The notes beneath the pieces are model-generated. The model made no database searches and was not told where the DNA came from. It worked only from the letters and a program-made list of their open reading frames with translations. Below are positions 46,376 through 54,830 of a stretch of 64,000 nt of DNA, in pieces (the first letter of the stretch is position 1; every line of letters starts with the position of its first letter). This DNA is from Massilia sp. Root351. GTDB taxonomy: Bacteria; Pseudomonadota; Gammaproteobacteria; Burkholderiales; Burkholderiaceae_D. Both the position numbers and the translations under genes were made by a program. The DNA is taken from assembly GCF_001425045.1 (NCBI RefSeq), contig NZ_LMDJ01000023.1, positions 385,420-449,419 on the forward strand, written 5' to 3'.

Positions 46376-47122
46376 TCAAACGGCGTGCATGGCCAGCCCT
46401 TCCTGCGCCGGGGCCGCCGCAATCGCGCGCAGGCCGGCCGTGTCGAGCAGTTCGATGGCGCGGTTGCTCACCGCCAGCAGGCCGTTCTGCTTGAACATCG
46501 ACAGCAGGCGGCTTACGCTCTCCACCGTCAGCGCCAGGTAGGCGGCCAAGTCCTCGCGCGACATGCACAGCTGGAAGTTGGTTGCCGAGCCGCCGCGCTC
46601 GCCGTAACGCCCGCCCAGGTCGAGCAGCAAGCGCGCCAGCCGCTGCGGGGCACGCGCATTGCCGAGAAAGAGCATCTGGTCCTGGCGCTGCGCCAGGTTG
46701 GCACTGAGCAATTGCGACAGGCGCCGCGCCAGCGCCGGTTGCTGCGCCATCAGGCTTTCCAGCCCGGCATAGGGGAGGGAGCAGATCACGCTGTCCGACA
46801 GGGCCACCGCGTCGTTCGCGTAGCGGCCGTTGCCGATGGCGTCCAGTCCCATCAGGTCGCCGGGCATGGCAAAGCCCAGTACCTGTACGCCGCCATCCGG
46901 GGCCGCGCGCTGCAGCTTGAACTGGCCGCTCAGCACCGCATGCAGCTGGCCGAAGGGCGTACCGCCGACTTCCACGCGTTCGTGCCGCGCCACCGGCCGC
47001 CGCTGCGCCACGGTACGTTCGAATTCATCCAGCGCGCCGCCTGCCAGGCCAGAGGGCAGGCAGAGCGCGCGCCAGCGGCAGTTGGCACAGTTGGCGGAGG
47101 AAAGCGGGGACGGCTGATTCAT
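46376..47122 (-). CDS. FNR-type transcription factor (second copy)
   Basis: A second FNR-like regulator, 248 residues. Cysteines C12, C15, C21 (CANCRWRALC) and C114 (SVICSLPY) again match FNR cluster positions. The recognition helix TVESVSRLLSMF keeps Glu, Ser and Arg, so TTGAT boxes should be its target. The C-terminal end is longer and Ala-rich. It is clearly diverged from the first copy 6 kb away, with different linker lengths and sensor residues, so the two may differ in oxygen or NO sensitivity. An FNR box with a class II -10 upstream suggests autoregulation. The start is MNQPS; a longer frame runs through its promoter. Confidence 0.88.
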   Translation of the reverse strand: MNQPSPLSSANCANCRWRALCLPSGLAGGALDEFERTVAQRRPVARHERVEVGGTPFGQLHAVLSGQFKLQRAAPDGGVQVLGFAMPGDLMGLDAIGNGRYANDAVALSDSVICSLPYAGLESLMAQQPALARRLSQLLSANLAQRQDQMLFLGNARAPQRLARLLLDLGGRYGERGGSATNFQLCMSREDLAAYLALTVESVSRLLSMFKQNGLLAVSNRAIELLDTAGLRAIAAAPAQEGLAMHAV

Positions 47123-47139
47123 TGTGGCAAGAAACCTTT

Positions 47140-47169
47140 CATACTTGAAGTTGCAGAATATCAAGTATG
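47140..47169. repeat. 9-bp perfect inverted repeat over the second FNR gene's promoter
   Basis: CATACTTGA and TCAAGTATG are separated by 12 bp. The repeat spans the predicted -10 (47155-47160) and transcript start. It could be a repressor operator or an RNA hairpin in the leader. Confidence 0.55.
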
Positions 47170-47196
47170 CAAAGCTGCGCCTTTGATCCATATCAA
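47155..47196 (-). promoter_or_regulatory. FNR box and -10 of the second FNR gene (class II promoter)
   Basis: TTGATCCATATCAA (47183-47196) is a perfect FNR site. On the minus strand TATTCT (47155-47160) lies exactly 29.5 bp from its centre, the spacing of a -41.5 class II FNR promoter. The FNR gene starts about 25 nt after the predicted transcript start. Confidence 0.78.
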
Positions 47197-47246
47197 AAAA
47201 TCCTGCACTACCTTTCCTTGCTGCGCTGCAAAAATACGGCGCTTTT

Positions 47247-47288
47247 TTGATCTAGATCAGTCTTTTTGTTGCCCAACGTCAGTATTCT
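47247..47288 (+). promoter_or_regulatory. FNR box and -10 of the PAS-GGDEF-EAL gene (class II promoter)
   Basis: TTGATCTAGATCAG (47247-47260) has one mismatch to the FNR consensus. TATTCT (47283-47288) lies 29.5 bp from its centre, the same hexamer and spacing as the divergent FNR promoter. The gene starts about 30 nt after the predicted transcript start. Confidence 0.75.
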
Positions 47289-47323
47289 TGCGCTGATTTC
47301 CCTGAAGTAATGAGCGAGGAGCC

Positions 47324-49417
47324 ATGAACAACACCCAATCCGCAGCCCACGGCCTGGCGGTGCATGCACTGCTGGACGCGTTACCCGACGAGATAGCCGT
47401 GCTCGGCCCGGATGGCACCATCCTGGCGGTCAACCGCGCCTGGCGCAGGTTCGCTGCGCGCCACGGCGCAGGCGGCGCCGAGGCAGTCGGCGCAGTCGGC
47501 AGCAACTACCTGGCCGCATGCCACCAGGGGAGCACGGCGGGGCAGGCCCACGCCGGCATCTCGGCGGTACTGGCCGGGGCCTCGGAGCGCTTCCAGATGG
47601 AGTACGCGCTGCCGACTGCGGAAGGGGAGCGCTGGTTCGGCATGTCCGTTACGCCGCTGGAGGCGGGCTGGCGGGGGGCGCTGGTGGCACACACCGACAC
47701 TACCGAGCGGCGCCGGGCCGAAGCGGGCCAGCGCATCGCCGCCATCGCCTTCGATTCCCCGGAAGGCATGATGGTGACCGACGCCGACGGTATCATCCTG
47801 CAGGTCAACGCATCGTTCAGCCGCATCACCGGCTACAGCAGCGCCGAGGCGGTGGGGCGGACACCGGGCATGCTCAGCTCGGGCCGCCACGACGCCGCCT
47901 TCTATCAGGGCATGTGGGCCGCCATCGGCGCCAACGGCCGCTGGCAGGGCGAAGTCTGGAACCGCCGCAAGAATGGCGAAGTGTATCCGGAACTGCTCAA
48001 CATTGCCGCGGTGCGCGACGGCAGCGGCGCCGTCACGCACTACGTGGCCTCGCTCAACGACATCACGCTGAGCAAGGCGGCCAGCGACCAGATCAAGAAC
48101 CTGGCCTTCTACGACCCGCTCACGCACCTGCCCAACCGGCGCATGCTGCTGGAGCGGCTGGCGCAGGCGCTGCCCGCCGCCCACAGCAGCGGCCACCACG
48201 GCGCGCTGATGATCATTGACCTGGACGACTTCAAGACCCTCAACGAAACGCTGGGCCACAGCACCGGCGACCTGCTGCTGCAAAAGGTCGCGGCCCGGCT
48301 GCACGCCTGCCTGCGCCAGGGGGACACGGTGGCGCGCCTGGGGGGCGACGAGTTCGTGGTGCTGGTGGAAGGCTTGAGCGCGCAGCAGAGGGAGGCCGGT
48401 ACGCAGTGCGAGGCGCTGGCCGGCAAGGTGCTGGCGGCGTTGAGCCGTCCTTACGGGCTGGGCCCGCACCAGTGCCACAGCACGCCCAGCATCGGCATCA
48501 CGCTGTTCAGCGGCGGCGTCGAGCAGCATGCCGACGAAGTGCTGGCGCAGGCCGACATTGCCATGTACCAGGCCAAGCAGGCCGGCCGCAACGGCATCCG
48601 CTTCTTCGACCAGAGCATGCAGGACAGCATCAGCGACCGGGTGCGGCTGGAAAACGAGCTGCGCCACGCCATCGACACCCAGCAGTTTGAACTCTATTAC
48701 CAGCTGCAGGTGAACCGCCTGCATCAGCCCGTGGGGGCGGAGGCGCTGATACGCTGGCGCCAGCCGGACGGCAGTACGGTCTCGCCGGCGCGCTTCATTC
48801 CGCTGGCCGAGGAAACCGGCATGATCTTGCAGCTGGGCCAGTGGGTGCTGGAAAGCGCCTGCGCCCAGCTGCGCGCGTGGCGCAGCGAGCCTGCCATGGC
48901 GGCACTGACGCTGGCTGTCAATGTCAGCGCGCGCCAGTTCCACCAGTCGGACTTCTGCGAGCAGGTCTGCTCGGCCGTGCAGCGCTACGGCATCGACCCG
49001 GGCTTGCTGAAACTGGAGCTGACCGAGGGCGTGCTGCTCGACAACACGGACGACACCATCGCCAGCATGCAGGCGCTGCGCCGCCTCGGCGTGCGCTTTT
49101 CGCTGGACGATTTCGGCACCGGCTACTCCTCGCTGCAATACCTGAAGCGGCTGCCGCTGGACCAGTTGAAGATCGACCAGTCCTTCGTGCGCGATCTGGT
49201 GAACGACGGCAATGACCAGGCCATCGTGCTCACCATTATCGCCATGGCGCGCAGCCTGAACCTGGACGTGATCGCCGAAGGCGTGGAGACGGACGGGCAG
49301 TGCGCTTTGCTTGGCCAGCTGGGCTGCCAGTCCTACCAGGGCTATCTGTTCAGCAAGCCGGTGCCGGCAGCGGCGCTGGCGCGGCTGGTGCAACAGGGAA
49401 TTCCCGGGGCGATTTGA
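47324..49417 (+). CDS. PAS-PAS-GGDEF-EAL cyclic-di-GMP protein
   Basis: A soluble 697-residue protein with both c-di-GMP making and breaking domains. Two PAS-like domains (about 10-130 and 140-255) are followed by GGDEF (intact GGDEF at 340-344, in RLGGDEFVVL) and EAL (E473-A474-L475 in GAEALIRW). The EAL metal and catalytic blocks are complete: ELTEGVLL, DDFGTGYSSL, KIDQSFVRDL and EGVET. Both activities look possible, so net output must be set by the PAS inputs. GAGGAG precedes the ATG. Its expression is predicted to be FNR-dependent. Confidence 0.9.
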   Translation: MNNTQSAAHGLAVHALLDALPDEIAVLGPDGTILAVNRAWRRFAARHGAGGAEAVGAVGSNYLAACHQGSTAGQAHAGISAVLAGASERFQMEYALPTAEGERWFGMSVTPLEAGWRGALVAHTDTTERRRAEAGQRIAAIAFDSPEGMMVTDADGIILQVNASFSRITGYSSAEAVGRTPGMLSSGRHDAAFYQGMWAAIGANGRWQGEVWNRRKNGEVYPELLNIAAVRDGSGAVTHYVASLNDITLSKAASDQIKNLAFYDPLTHLPNRRMLLERLAQALPAAHSSGHHGALMIIDLDDFKTLNETLGHSTGDLLLQKVAARLHACLRQGDTVARLGGDEFVVLVEGLSAQQREAGTQCEALAGKVLAALSRPYGLGPHQCHSTPSIGITLFSGGVEQHADEVLAQADIAMYQAKQAGRNGIRFFDQSMQDSISDRVRLENELRHAIDTQQFELYYQLQVNRLHQPVGAEALIRWRQPDGSTVSPARFIPLAEETGMILQLGQWVLESACAQLRAWRSEPAMAALTLAVNVSARQFHQSDFCEQVCSAVQRYGIDPGLLKLELTEGVLLDNTDDTIASMQALRRLGVRFSLDDFGTGYSSLQYLKRLPLDQLKIDQSFVRDLVNDGNDQAIVLTIIAMARSLNLDVIAEGVETDGQCALLGQLGCQSYQGYLFSKPVPAAALARLVQQGIPGAI

Positions 49418-49471
49418 TCCACATCAAGGCTTTTGTAGCTATATGGACACTATAGTGTATCAACTTATAAT
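49414..49471 (+). promoter_or_regulatory. FNR box and promoter of the globin-coupled GGDEF-EAL gene
   Basis: TTGATCCACATCAA (49414-49427) is a perfect FNR site; its TGA is also the stop codon of the upstream gene. TATAGT (49451-49456) lies 30.5 bp from its centre, fitting class II. The TATAGT sits in a 12-bp perfect palindrome, ACACTATAGTGT (49447-49458). A second promoter, TGGACA (49444-49449), 16 bp, TATAAT (49466-49471), is possible. Confidence 0.75.
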
Positions 49472-49489
49472 AAAACCTGACAGGGATCC

Positions 49490-52096
49490 ATGAATCAAAC
49501 CATGTCCGAACAGCTGGGCGTGCTGGTCGAAGAAATGATGCCGGACGCGGAGGCGGTGCGCCGGCGCCTGGCCTTCCTCGAGTTTGGCCACACCGATGCA
49601 GTCTTGCTGCGCCAGGCCCACGATGGCCTGGAACGGCAGGCCGGCCCGGTGATCGACGCGTTCTACCGGCACCTCGGCAGCGTGCCCGAACTGGCCGGCA
49701 TGCTGGCCGACAAGGTCCGCTTCGAGCGCCTGCAGCGTGCCCAGTCCAACTACTTCAGCAGCCTGTCCGGCGCCCCGGTCGATGGCGACTACGTGCGCGA
49801 CCGCGTGACCGTGGGCCTGGTGCACCAGCACATCGGGCTCGAACCGCAGTGGTATATCGGCGCCTACCGCAAATATCTGGCCTCCATCGGTGGCGTGTTG
49901 CGCGAGCAGCTTGCAGACCAGCCTGACCTGACGTGGGAAACCTACGGCGCGCTGCTCAAGCTGGTCTTTTTCGACCTCGGCCTGGCGCTGGACACCTACA
50001 TCCGTTCCGGCGAACAGGACCTGCTGCGGCTCAAGACGTATTCCGAGCAGGTGATCGACAGCATGCCGGCCGGCGTGATGGCGGTGTGCGCCAACGGCAC
50101 GGTGCGCACCATGAACCAGGCCTGGTGCGCGCTGCTGGCGGTGGAGGGCCGGGACGCGGCCGGGCAGCCTTACGCGGCCTTCGTTCCGCAGCCGCAGCTC
50201 AGGGCCGGCATCGCGGCCGGCCTGGGCGACCCAGATTACCGCCAGGAGCTGGTGATCAGCGCCGGCGCCGACCACCAGCCGGCGCGCCAGCTGCGCTGCA
50301 AGCTGACGCGCGTGCCGCTGGACGGGCAGCGCATGCTGCTGCTGGTGATCGAGGATGTGACCGCGTCGATGGAGGCGCGCGCGCAGCTGCGCGCCAGCGA
50401 GGCGCGCTTCCGGGCCGCCTTCGGCCAGGCCGCCGTGGGCCTGGCGCAGCTGTCGCTGGACGGGCGCTGGCTGCGCGCCAACCTCAAGGTGCAGGGGCTG
50501 CTGGGTTACACCGAGGCCGAGCTGGCCGGCATGACGCTGTGCGACGTGCTGCCGCAGGAAGAGCGCGCGGCCGACACTGCGGCGCTGCACGGCCTGCTGG
50601 CCGGCGATAGCGACGGCTACTGCCGCGAGCTGCGCTACCGCCACAAGGCCGGCCACCTGGTGTGGGTGCAGGCGAGCTACTCGCGCATGTACACCGAACA
50701 GGACGGCATCACCCTGATCGGCGTGATCGAGGACGTGGCGCAGCGCAAGCGCTACGAGCAAGAGTTGACGCAAATGGCCAACCACGACGCGCTGACCGGC
50801 CTGGCCAACCGGGCGCTGCTGCTGGACCGGCTGACCCAGGCCGTGACCTATGCGCGCCGCGCCAGCCGCTGGGTGGCGGTGCTGTTCCTCGACCTGGACC
50901 GCTTCAAGAACATCAACGACAGCCTGGGCCACGACGCCGGCGACCAGGTGCTGGTGGAAGTGGCGGCCCGGCTCTCGGCCTGCGTGCGCAACGGCGACAC
51001 CGTGGCGCGCCTGGGCGGCGACGAGTTCGTGGTGCTGCTGGCCGACGTGGCGCGCGGCGAGGAGGTGGCGGTGGTGGCGCAGAAGCTGGCCGACGCGCTG
51101 GCGCTGCCGATGTCGGTGTTCGGGCATGAGATTACGCCGGTGGCCAGCTTCGGCATCAGCCTGTATCCCAAGGACGGCGGCGACAGCCAGGCGCTCCTGA
51201 AAAACGCGGACGCGGCCATGTACAGCGCCAAGAAGCTGGGCGGCGCCCAGTTCCAGTTCTATGCGCTGGACATGAATCTGCGCACGCTGGACCGGCTCAA
51301 GCTGGAGGCGGCGCTGCGCCACGCCGTCGAGCGCGACGAGTTCGAGCTGCACTACCAGCCGCAGCTGGACCTGGCCAGCGGCGCCATCGAAGGCGTGGAG
51401 GCGCTGGTGCGCTGGCGCCGGCCCGGCCACGGCCTGGTGCCGCCGGCCGAGTTCATCCCAGTGGCGGAGGAGACCGGCCTCATCATCCCGCTGGGCGACT
51501 GGGTGCTGCGCGCCGCCTGCGCCCAGCAGGTGGCCTGGCGCGAGGCCGGCCTGGGCGACCTGCGCATGGCGGTCAACCTGTCGGCACGCCAGTTCAAGCA
51601 GCACGACCTGATGCACAGCGTGGTGCAGGCGCTGCACCAGACCGGCTGCGCGCCGGAGCGGCTGGAACTGGAAATTACGGAAAGCGTGCTGATGGAACAT
51701 CCCGACGCGGCCACGCTGATCATGCAGCAGCTCAGCGACATGGGCGTGCAGCTGTCGATCGACGACTTCGGCAGCGGCTATTCCAGCCTGGCGTACCTGA
51801 AGCGCTTTCCCATCCATTCACTGAAGATAGACCGCGCCTTCGTGCACGACATCACCACCGACGACGACGACGCGGCCATCGCCAGCGCCATCATCGCGCT
51901 GGCCCACAGCATGAAGCTGACGGTGATCGCGGAAGGGGTGGAGACCGAGCAGCAGCTGGCCTTCCTGCGGCGCGCGCAGTGCGACCAGGTGCAGGGCTAT
52001 TACTTCAGCCGGCCCTTGCCCGCCGCCGCCCTGGCTGGGTGGCTGGCTAAGGCGCCGGCGCCGCCCGCTGCGGCAGCGCCGACAGCAGGTGGGTGA
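49490..52096 (+). CDS. Globin-coupled sensor with PAS-PAS-GGDEF-EAL
   Basis: An 868-residue c-di-GMP enzyme with a haem-globin input. The N-terminal sensor globin (about 10-180) has the proximal-His motif GLVHQHIGLEPQWYIGAYRK with H112 as probable haem ligand. Two PAS domains follow (about 190-300 and 305-420). GGDEF is intact (509-513 in RLGGDEFVVLL) and EAL is intact (637-639, VEALVRW), with ELEITESVLM, DDFGSGYSSL, KIDRAFVHDI and EGVET. It should bind O2, NO or CO and adjust c-di-GMP. Known relatives include DosC-type cyclases. The last 50 bp overlap the antisense REC-PAS gene. Confidence 0.9.
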   Translation: MNQTMSEQLGVLVEEMMPDAEAVRRRLAFLEFGHTDAVLLRQAHDGLERQAGPVIDAFYRHLGSVPELAGMLADKVRFERLQRAQSNYFSSLSGAPVDGDYVRDRVTVGLVHQHIGLEPQWYIGAYRKYLASIGGVLREQLADQPDLTWETYGALLKLVFFDLGLALDTYIRSGEQDLLRLKTYSEQVIDSMPAGVMAVCANGTVRTMNQAWCALLAVEGRDAAGQPYAAFVPQPQLRAGIAAGLGDPDYRQELVISAGADHQPARQLRCKLTRVPLDGQRMLLLVIEDVTASMEARAQLRASEARFRAAFGQAAVGLAQLSLDGRWLRANLKVQGLLGYTEAELAGMTLCDVLPQEERAADTAALHGLLAGDSDGYCRELRYRHKAGHLVWVQASYSRMYTEQDGITLIGVIEDVAQRKRYEQELTQMANHDALTGLANRALLLDRLTQAVTYARRASRWVAVLFLDLDRFKNINDSLGHDAGDQVLVEVAARLSACVRNGDTVARLGGDEFVVLLADVARGEEVAVVAQKLADALALPMSVFGHEITPVASFGISLYPKDGGDSQALLKNADAAMYSAKKLGGAQFQFYALDMNLRTLDRLKLEAALRHAVERDEFELHYQPQLDLASGAIEGVEALVRWRRPGHGLVPPAEFIPVAEETGLIIPLGDWVLRAACAQQVAWREAGLGDLRMAVNLSARQFKQHDLMHSVVQALHQTGCAPERLELEITESVLMEHPDAATLIMQQLSDMGVQLSIDDFGSGYSSLAYLKRFPIHSLKIDRAFVHDITTDDDDAAIASAIIALAHSMKLTVIAEGVETEQQLAFLRRAQCDQVQGYYFSRPLPAAALAGWLAKAPAPPAAAAPTAGG

Positions 52097-52883
52097 TGTC
52101 GCGGCCGACGCCGCGGTAGCCGCTGAAGCGCCCGCCGCCGTCGAACATCGGCTCGCCGCTGACTTCAACGTACTGCATGGCGCCGCGCGCCGTGGTGCGG
52201 CTGCAGATCAGGTCGAGGAAGGGCTTGCGCTCGGCGATGTTGGCTTCCAGCGCGGCGCGCTCGGCGGCGTTCCAGTCGCCCACCGGCTGGCCCGGGGCCT
52301 GTTCCAGGCCCAGCATGCCGGCCGCGCCGCCCGAACTGCACGCCAGCGCGCCCTCGGCGTCCTGCTCCCAGTACCAGTCCGACGACAGCTCGGTGAAGCG
52401 CTGGAAGCGCGCCTCGCTGGCGCGCAGCTCGGCGGTGCGCTCGAGCACGGTGAACTCGAGCTGCTGGTTGTAGCGGTTCAGGCGCTGGTGCAGCAGGCGC
52501 AGTTCCAGCATGTTGCGGATGCGCGTCTGCAGCTCCACCAGTTCATAGGGCTTGCTGACGAAGTCGCGCGCGCCCGCTTGCAGCGCCCGCAGCTTGTGGT
52601 CGGGCTGGGCGGTGACGACCAGCACCGGCACATAGCTGTCCGGCTCGATGTCCTGCAGCCCGGCCATGACGCCGAAACCGTCCAGGCCCGGCATCTGCAG
52701 GTCGAGCAGGATCAGGTCATAGGAGTGTTCGAGGTGCAGCGCGCGCACCGCGAACGGATCGGTGCAGGACGTCACGCGCTGGTAGCCGGCGTTGTCCAGC
52801 ATTTGCTCCAGCAGCATGACGTTGGCCTCCTGGTCGTCGACGATCAGGATGCTGGCGTTGAGTATGGCGGATGCTTCAATCAT
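52047..52883 (-). CDS. Receiver-PAS response regulator
   Basis: A 278-residue protein: receiver (about 8-130, acceptor D61 in LILLDLQMPGLDG), a coiled coil (LLHQRLNRYNQQLEFTVLE), then a PAS-like domain (about 165-270). No DNA-binding, GGDEF or HD-GYP output follows, so it may act through protein contacts. It starts inside the hybrid kinase gene (8-bp overlap), so that kinase is its likely partner. Its last 16 codons lie antisense to the end of the globin gene. I see no sign of a frameshift that would have removed an output domain. Confidence 0.85.
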   Translation of the reverse strand: MIEASAILNASILIVDDQEANVMLLEQMLDNAGYQRVTSCTDPFAVRALHLEHSYDLILLDLQMPGLDGFGVMAGLQDIEPDSYVPVLVVTAQPDHKLRALQAGARDFVSKPYELVELQTRIRNMLELRLLHQRLNRYNQQLEFTVLERTAELRASEARFQRFTELSSDWYWEQDAEGALACSSGGAAGMLGLEQAPGQPVGDWNAAERAALEANIAERKPFLDLICSRTTARGAMQYVEVSGEPMFDGGGRFSGYRGVGRDITHLLSALPQRAAPAP

Positions 52884-54828
52884 GGTGTTCTACCTTGGTG
52901 TTCAACTTGGTGTCCAACTTGGTGTCCAACTGAGTGTCCAATTTCTGGTCCTGGCTGTACTGCAGCGCGATGTCCAGCGTGTCCATGAACTCGGCCACAT
53001 TGATCGGCTTGGTGAGATAGCGGAAGAACCCGGCCTGCAGGCCGCGCTCGATGTCGCGCGGGACCGCGTTGGCCGACAGCGCCACGACGGGAATGCGCGC
53101 GGTGGCCGCTTCCGTCTGCAGGATTTTCAGGCAGCCGAAGCCGCTGATGCCGGGCAGGTTGATGTCCATCAGGATCACGTCGGGCAGGCAGGTGCGGGCC
53201 AGCTGCAGGCCAAGGCTGCCGTCGATGGCAGTCAGCAGCGCCAGGTCGGTGCGGCGCGCCACCAGCTGCTCGACCAGGCTGAGGTTGGCCGGATTGTCCT
53301 CCACGTACAGCAGCGTGCGCAGCGCCGAGGACAGCGCGGGGAGTTCGGCCGGCGGCGGCACATAGGTGGCCACGTCCAGCATGGGCTCGCTGCTGGCCTG
53401 CATCTCGATCCAGAACGAGGTGCCCACGCCCGGCGCGCTGTCGACGCCGATGCGGCCGTTCATCAGTTCGATCAGCTGGCGCGTCACCACCAGGCCGATG
53501 CCGGTGCCTTCCTCGCCGCTTTCGTCCTGGCCCAGCCGGTTGAACGGCTGGAACAATTGCCCCAGCTGGGCCGGCGTCAGGCCGTGGCCGGTGTCGTCCA
53601 CGCTCACGCGCACCACGCCGTCCATGCTGGCGCAGCGCACCGTGACGCTGCCGCCGTGGCGGTTGTATTTGATGGCGTTCGACAGCAGGTTGATCATCAC
53701 CTGCTTGACCCGGGTACGGTCGGCGTGCACGAACAGCGCCTGGTCCGGTTCGGGGAAGTACATGGTGATGCCGCGCTTCTCGGCCAGCGGCGCTACCATG
53801 GCATGGCAGTCGTGCAGCACGTCAAGCAAGCCCATCGATTCGCGCGACATGGTGACGCGGCCCGATTCGATCATGGCCAGGTCGAGGATCTCGTTGATCA
53901 GGCGCAGCAGATACCAGCCAGCTTTCATGATCTGGTCAAGCGAGCGCTGCTGGCGCAGCGGCGGCGGCGGCTTTTCGGACGCCATCAGCTGCGCGAAACC
54001 CAGCACCGCGTTGAGCGGCGTGCGCAGTTCATGGCTCATGCTCGACAGGAATTCGGACTTGGCGCGGTTGGCCTTGTCGGCCGTGGCGCGGGCCTGCTCC
54101 AGTTCCACGTTGCTCTCCTGCAGTGCCTGCTGCTGCTCGCGCAGGCGCTGGTCGAGCAGGGACTGGACCGCCTCGGCCTGCTTGCGCGCCGTGTTGTCGG
54201 TGCCCATCAGCAGATAGCCGATGACCTGCTCGCGCCCGTCGCGCAGCGGACTCACCGAAACGAGGGCCGGCAGGCGGCTGCCGTCCTTGCGGATGTAGGT
54301 CAGCTCGTAGATGTCCTCGATGCCGCGCGTAGCCTTGAACACCAGCGCCTCGAAGCCGGGTGCGATCGCCGTGCCCAGCTCTTCGCTCAGGGAGGCGGCG
54401 CGCGCCACCAGTTCGTCGGCGTCCGAAATGCCGGCCGGTGTGATGCGGTTCACCACGTCGGCCGCCTCGTAGCCCAGCATGCGTTCGGCGCCGACGTTGA
54501 ACAGCTGGATCACCCCCTGCGTGTCGGTGGCGATGCTGGAAAAATTGGCGCTGTTGAAAATGGCGTGCTGCAGCGCGTCCGCCTTGAGCAATTGCTGGCG
54601 GCCGTGCAGCACCGCGCTGCGGTTGCGCATCATCCACATGATGCGCAGGTAGACCCCGCCCAGGAACAGGGCGCCGGCCAGGGCCATGTTGCCGGCCAGG
54701 CCCAGGCTGGTGGCCGGGTCGAGGCGGCCATTGCGCGCCATGGCGAACGTGCCCAGCAGCAGCACCAGCGTCACGCCGAAGCCGCCCAGCAGCAAGCGTT
54801 CGGTCGGGGTCTTCTGTTTGGAAACCAT
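52876..54828 (-). CDS. Membrane hybrid histidine kinase (PAS-HisKA-HATPase-REC)
   Basis: A 650-residue kinase. Two membrane helices (about 10-30 and 42-65) have almost no periplasmic loop, so sensing is probably intracellular. Then come PAS (about 85-215), coiled coil, HisKA with H266 in SSMSHELRTPLNAVLG, HATPase (NLLSNAIKYN, DDTGHGL, GTGIGLVVTRQL) and a C-terminal receiver with D555 in LMDINLPG. The last 20 residues are a four-residue repeat (KLDT-like) ending VEHHD, coded by 12-bp repeats. GGAG stands 7 bp before the ATG. It begins 2 bp after the Crp-like gene. Confidence 0.9.
   Translation of the reverse strand: MVSKQKTPTERLLLGGFGVTLVLLLGTFAMARNGRLDPATSLGLAGNMALAGALFLGGVYLRIMWMMRNRSAVLHGRQQLLKADALQHAIFNSANFSSIATDTQGVIQLFNVGAERMLGYEAADVVNRITPAGISDADELVARAASLSEELGTAIAPGFEALVFKATRGIEDIYELTYIRKDGSRLPALVSVSPLRDGREQVIGYLLMGTDNTARKQAEAVQSLLDQRLREQQQALQESNVELEQARATADKANRAKSEFLSSMSHELRTPLNAVLGFAQLMASEKPPPPLRQQRSLDQIMKAGWYLLRLINEILDLAMIESGRVTMSRESMGLLDVLHDCHAMVAPLAEKRGITMYFPEPDQALFVHADRTRVKQVMINLLSNAIKYNRHGGSVTVRCASMDGVVRVSVDDTGHGLTPAQLGQLFQPFNRLGQDESGEEGTGIGLVVTRQLIELMNGRIGVDSAPGVGTSFWIEMQASSEPMLDVATYVPPPAELPALSSALRTLLYVEDNPANLSLVEQLVARRTDLALLTAIDGSLGLQLARTCLPDVILMDINLPGISGFGCLKILQTEAATARIPVVALSANAVPRDIERGLQAGFFRYLTKPINVAEFMDTLDIALQYSQDQKLDTQLDTKLDTKLNTKVEHHD
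52891..52938. repeat. Four 12-bp tandem repeats in the kinase C-terminus
   Basis: Four head-to-tail units of the type CAACTTGGTGTC lie at the 3' end of the hybrid kinase gene; the central two are identical. They code for repeats of (K/Q)-(L/V)-(D/N)-T. Being in multiples of three, copy changes would keep the frame. Confidence 0.85.
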
Positions 54829-54830
54829 GC

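Noticed and set aside
49460..51817. 785-residue minus-strand open frame
   Set aside because: It is antisense to the globin-GGDEF-EAL gene, with no recognisable motif.
52047..52883. REC-PAS gene as a frameshifted GGDEF/EAL regulator
   Set aside because: Downstream DNA codes densely for the convergent globin protein on the other strand; no GGDEF remnant continues on this strand.
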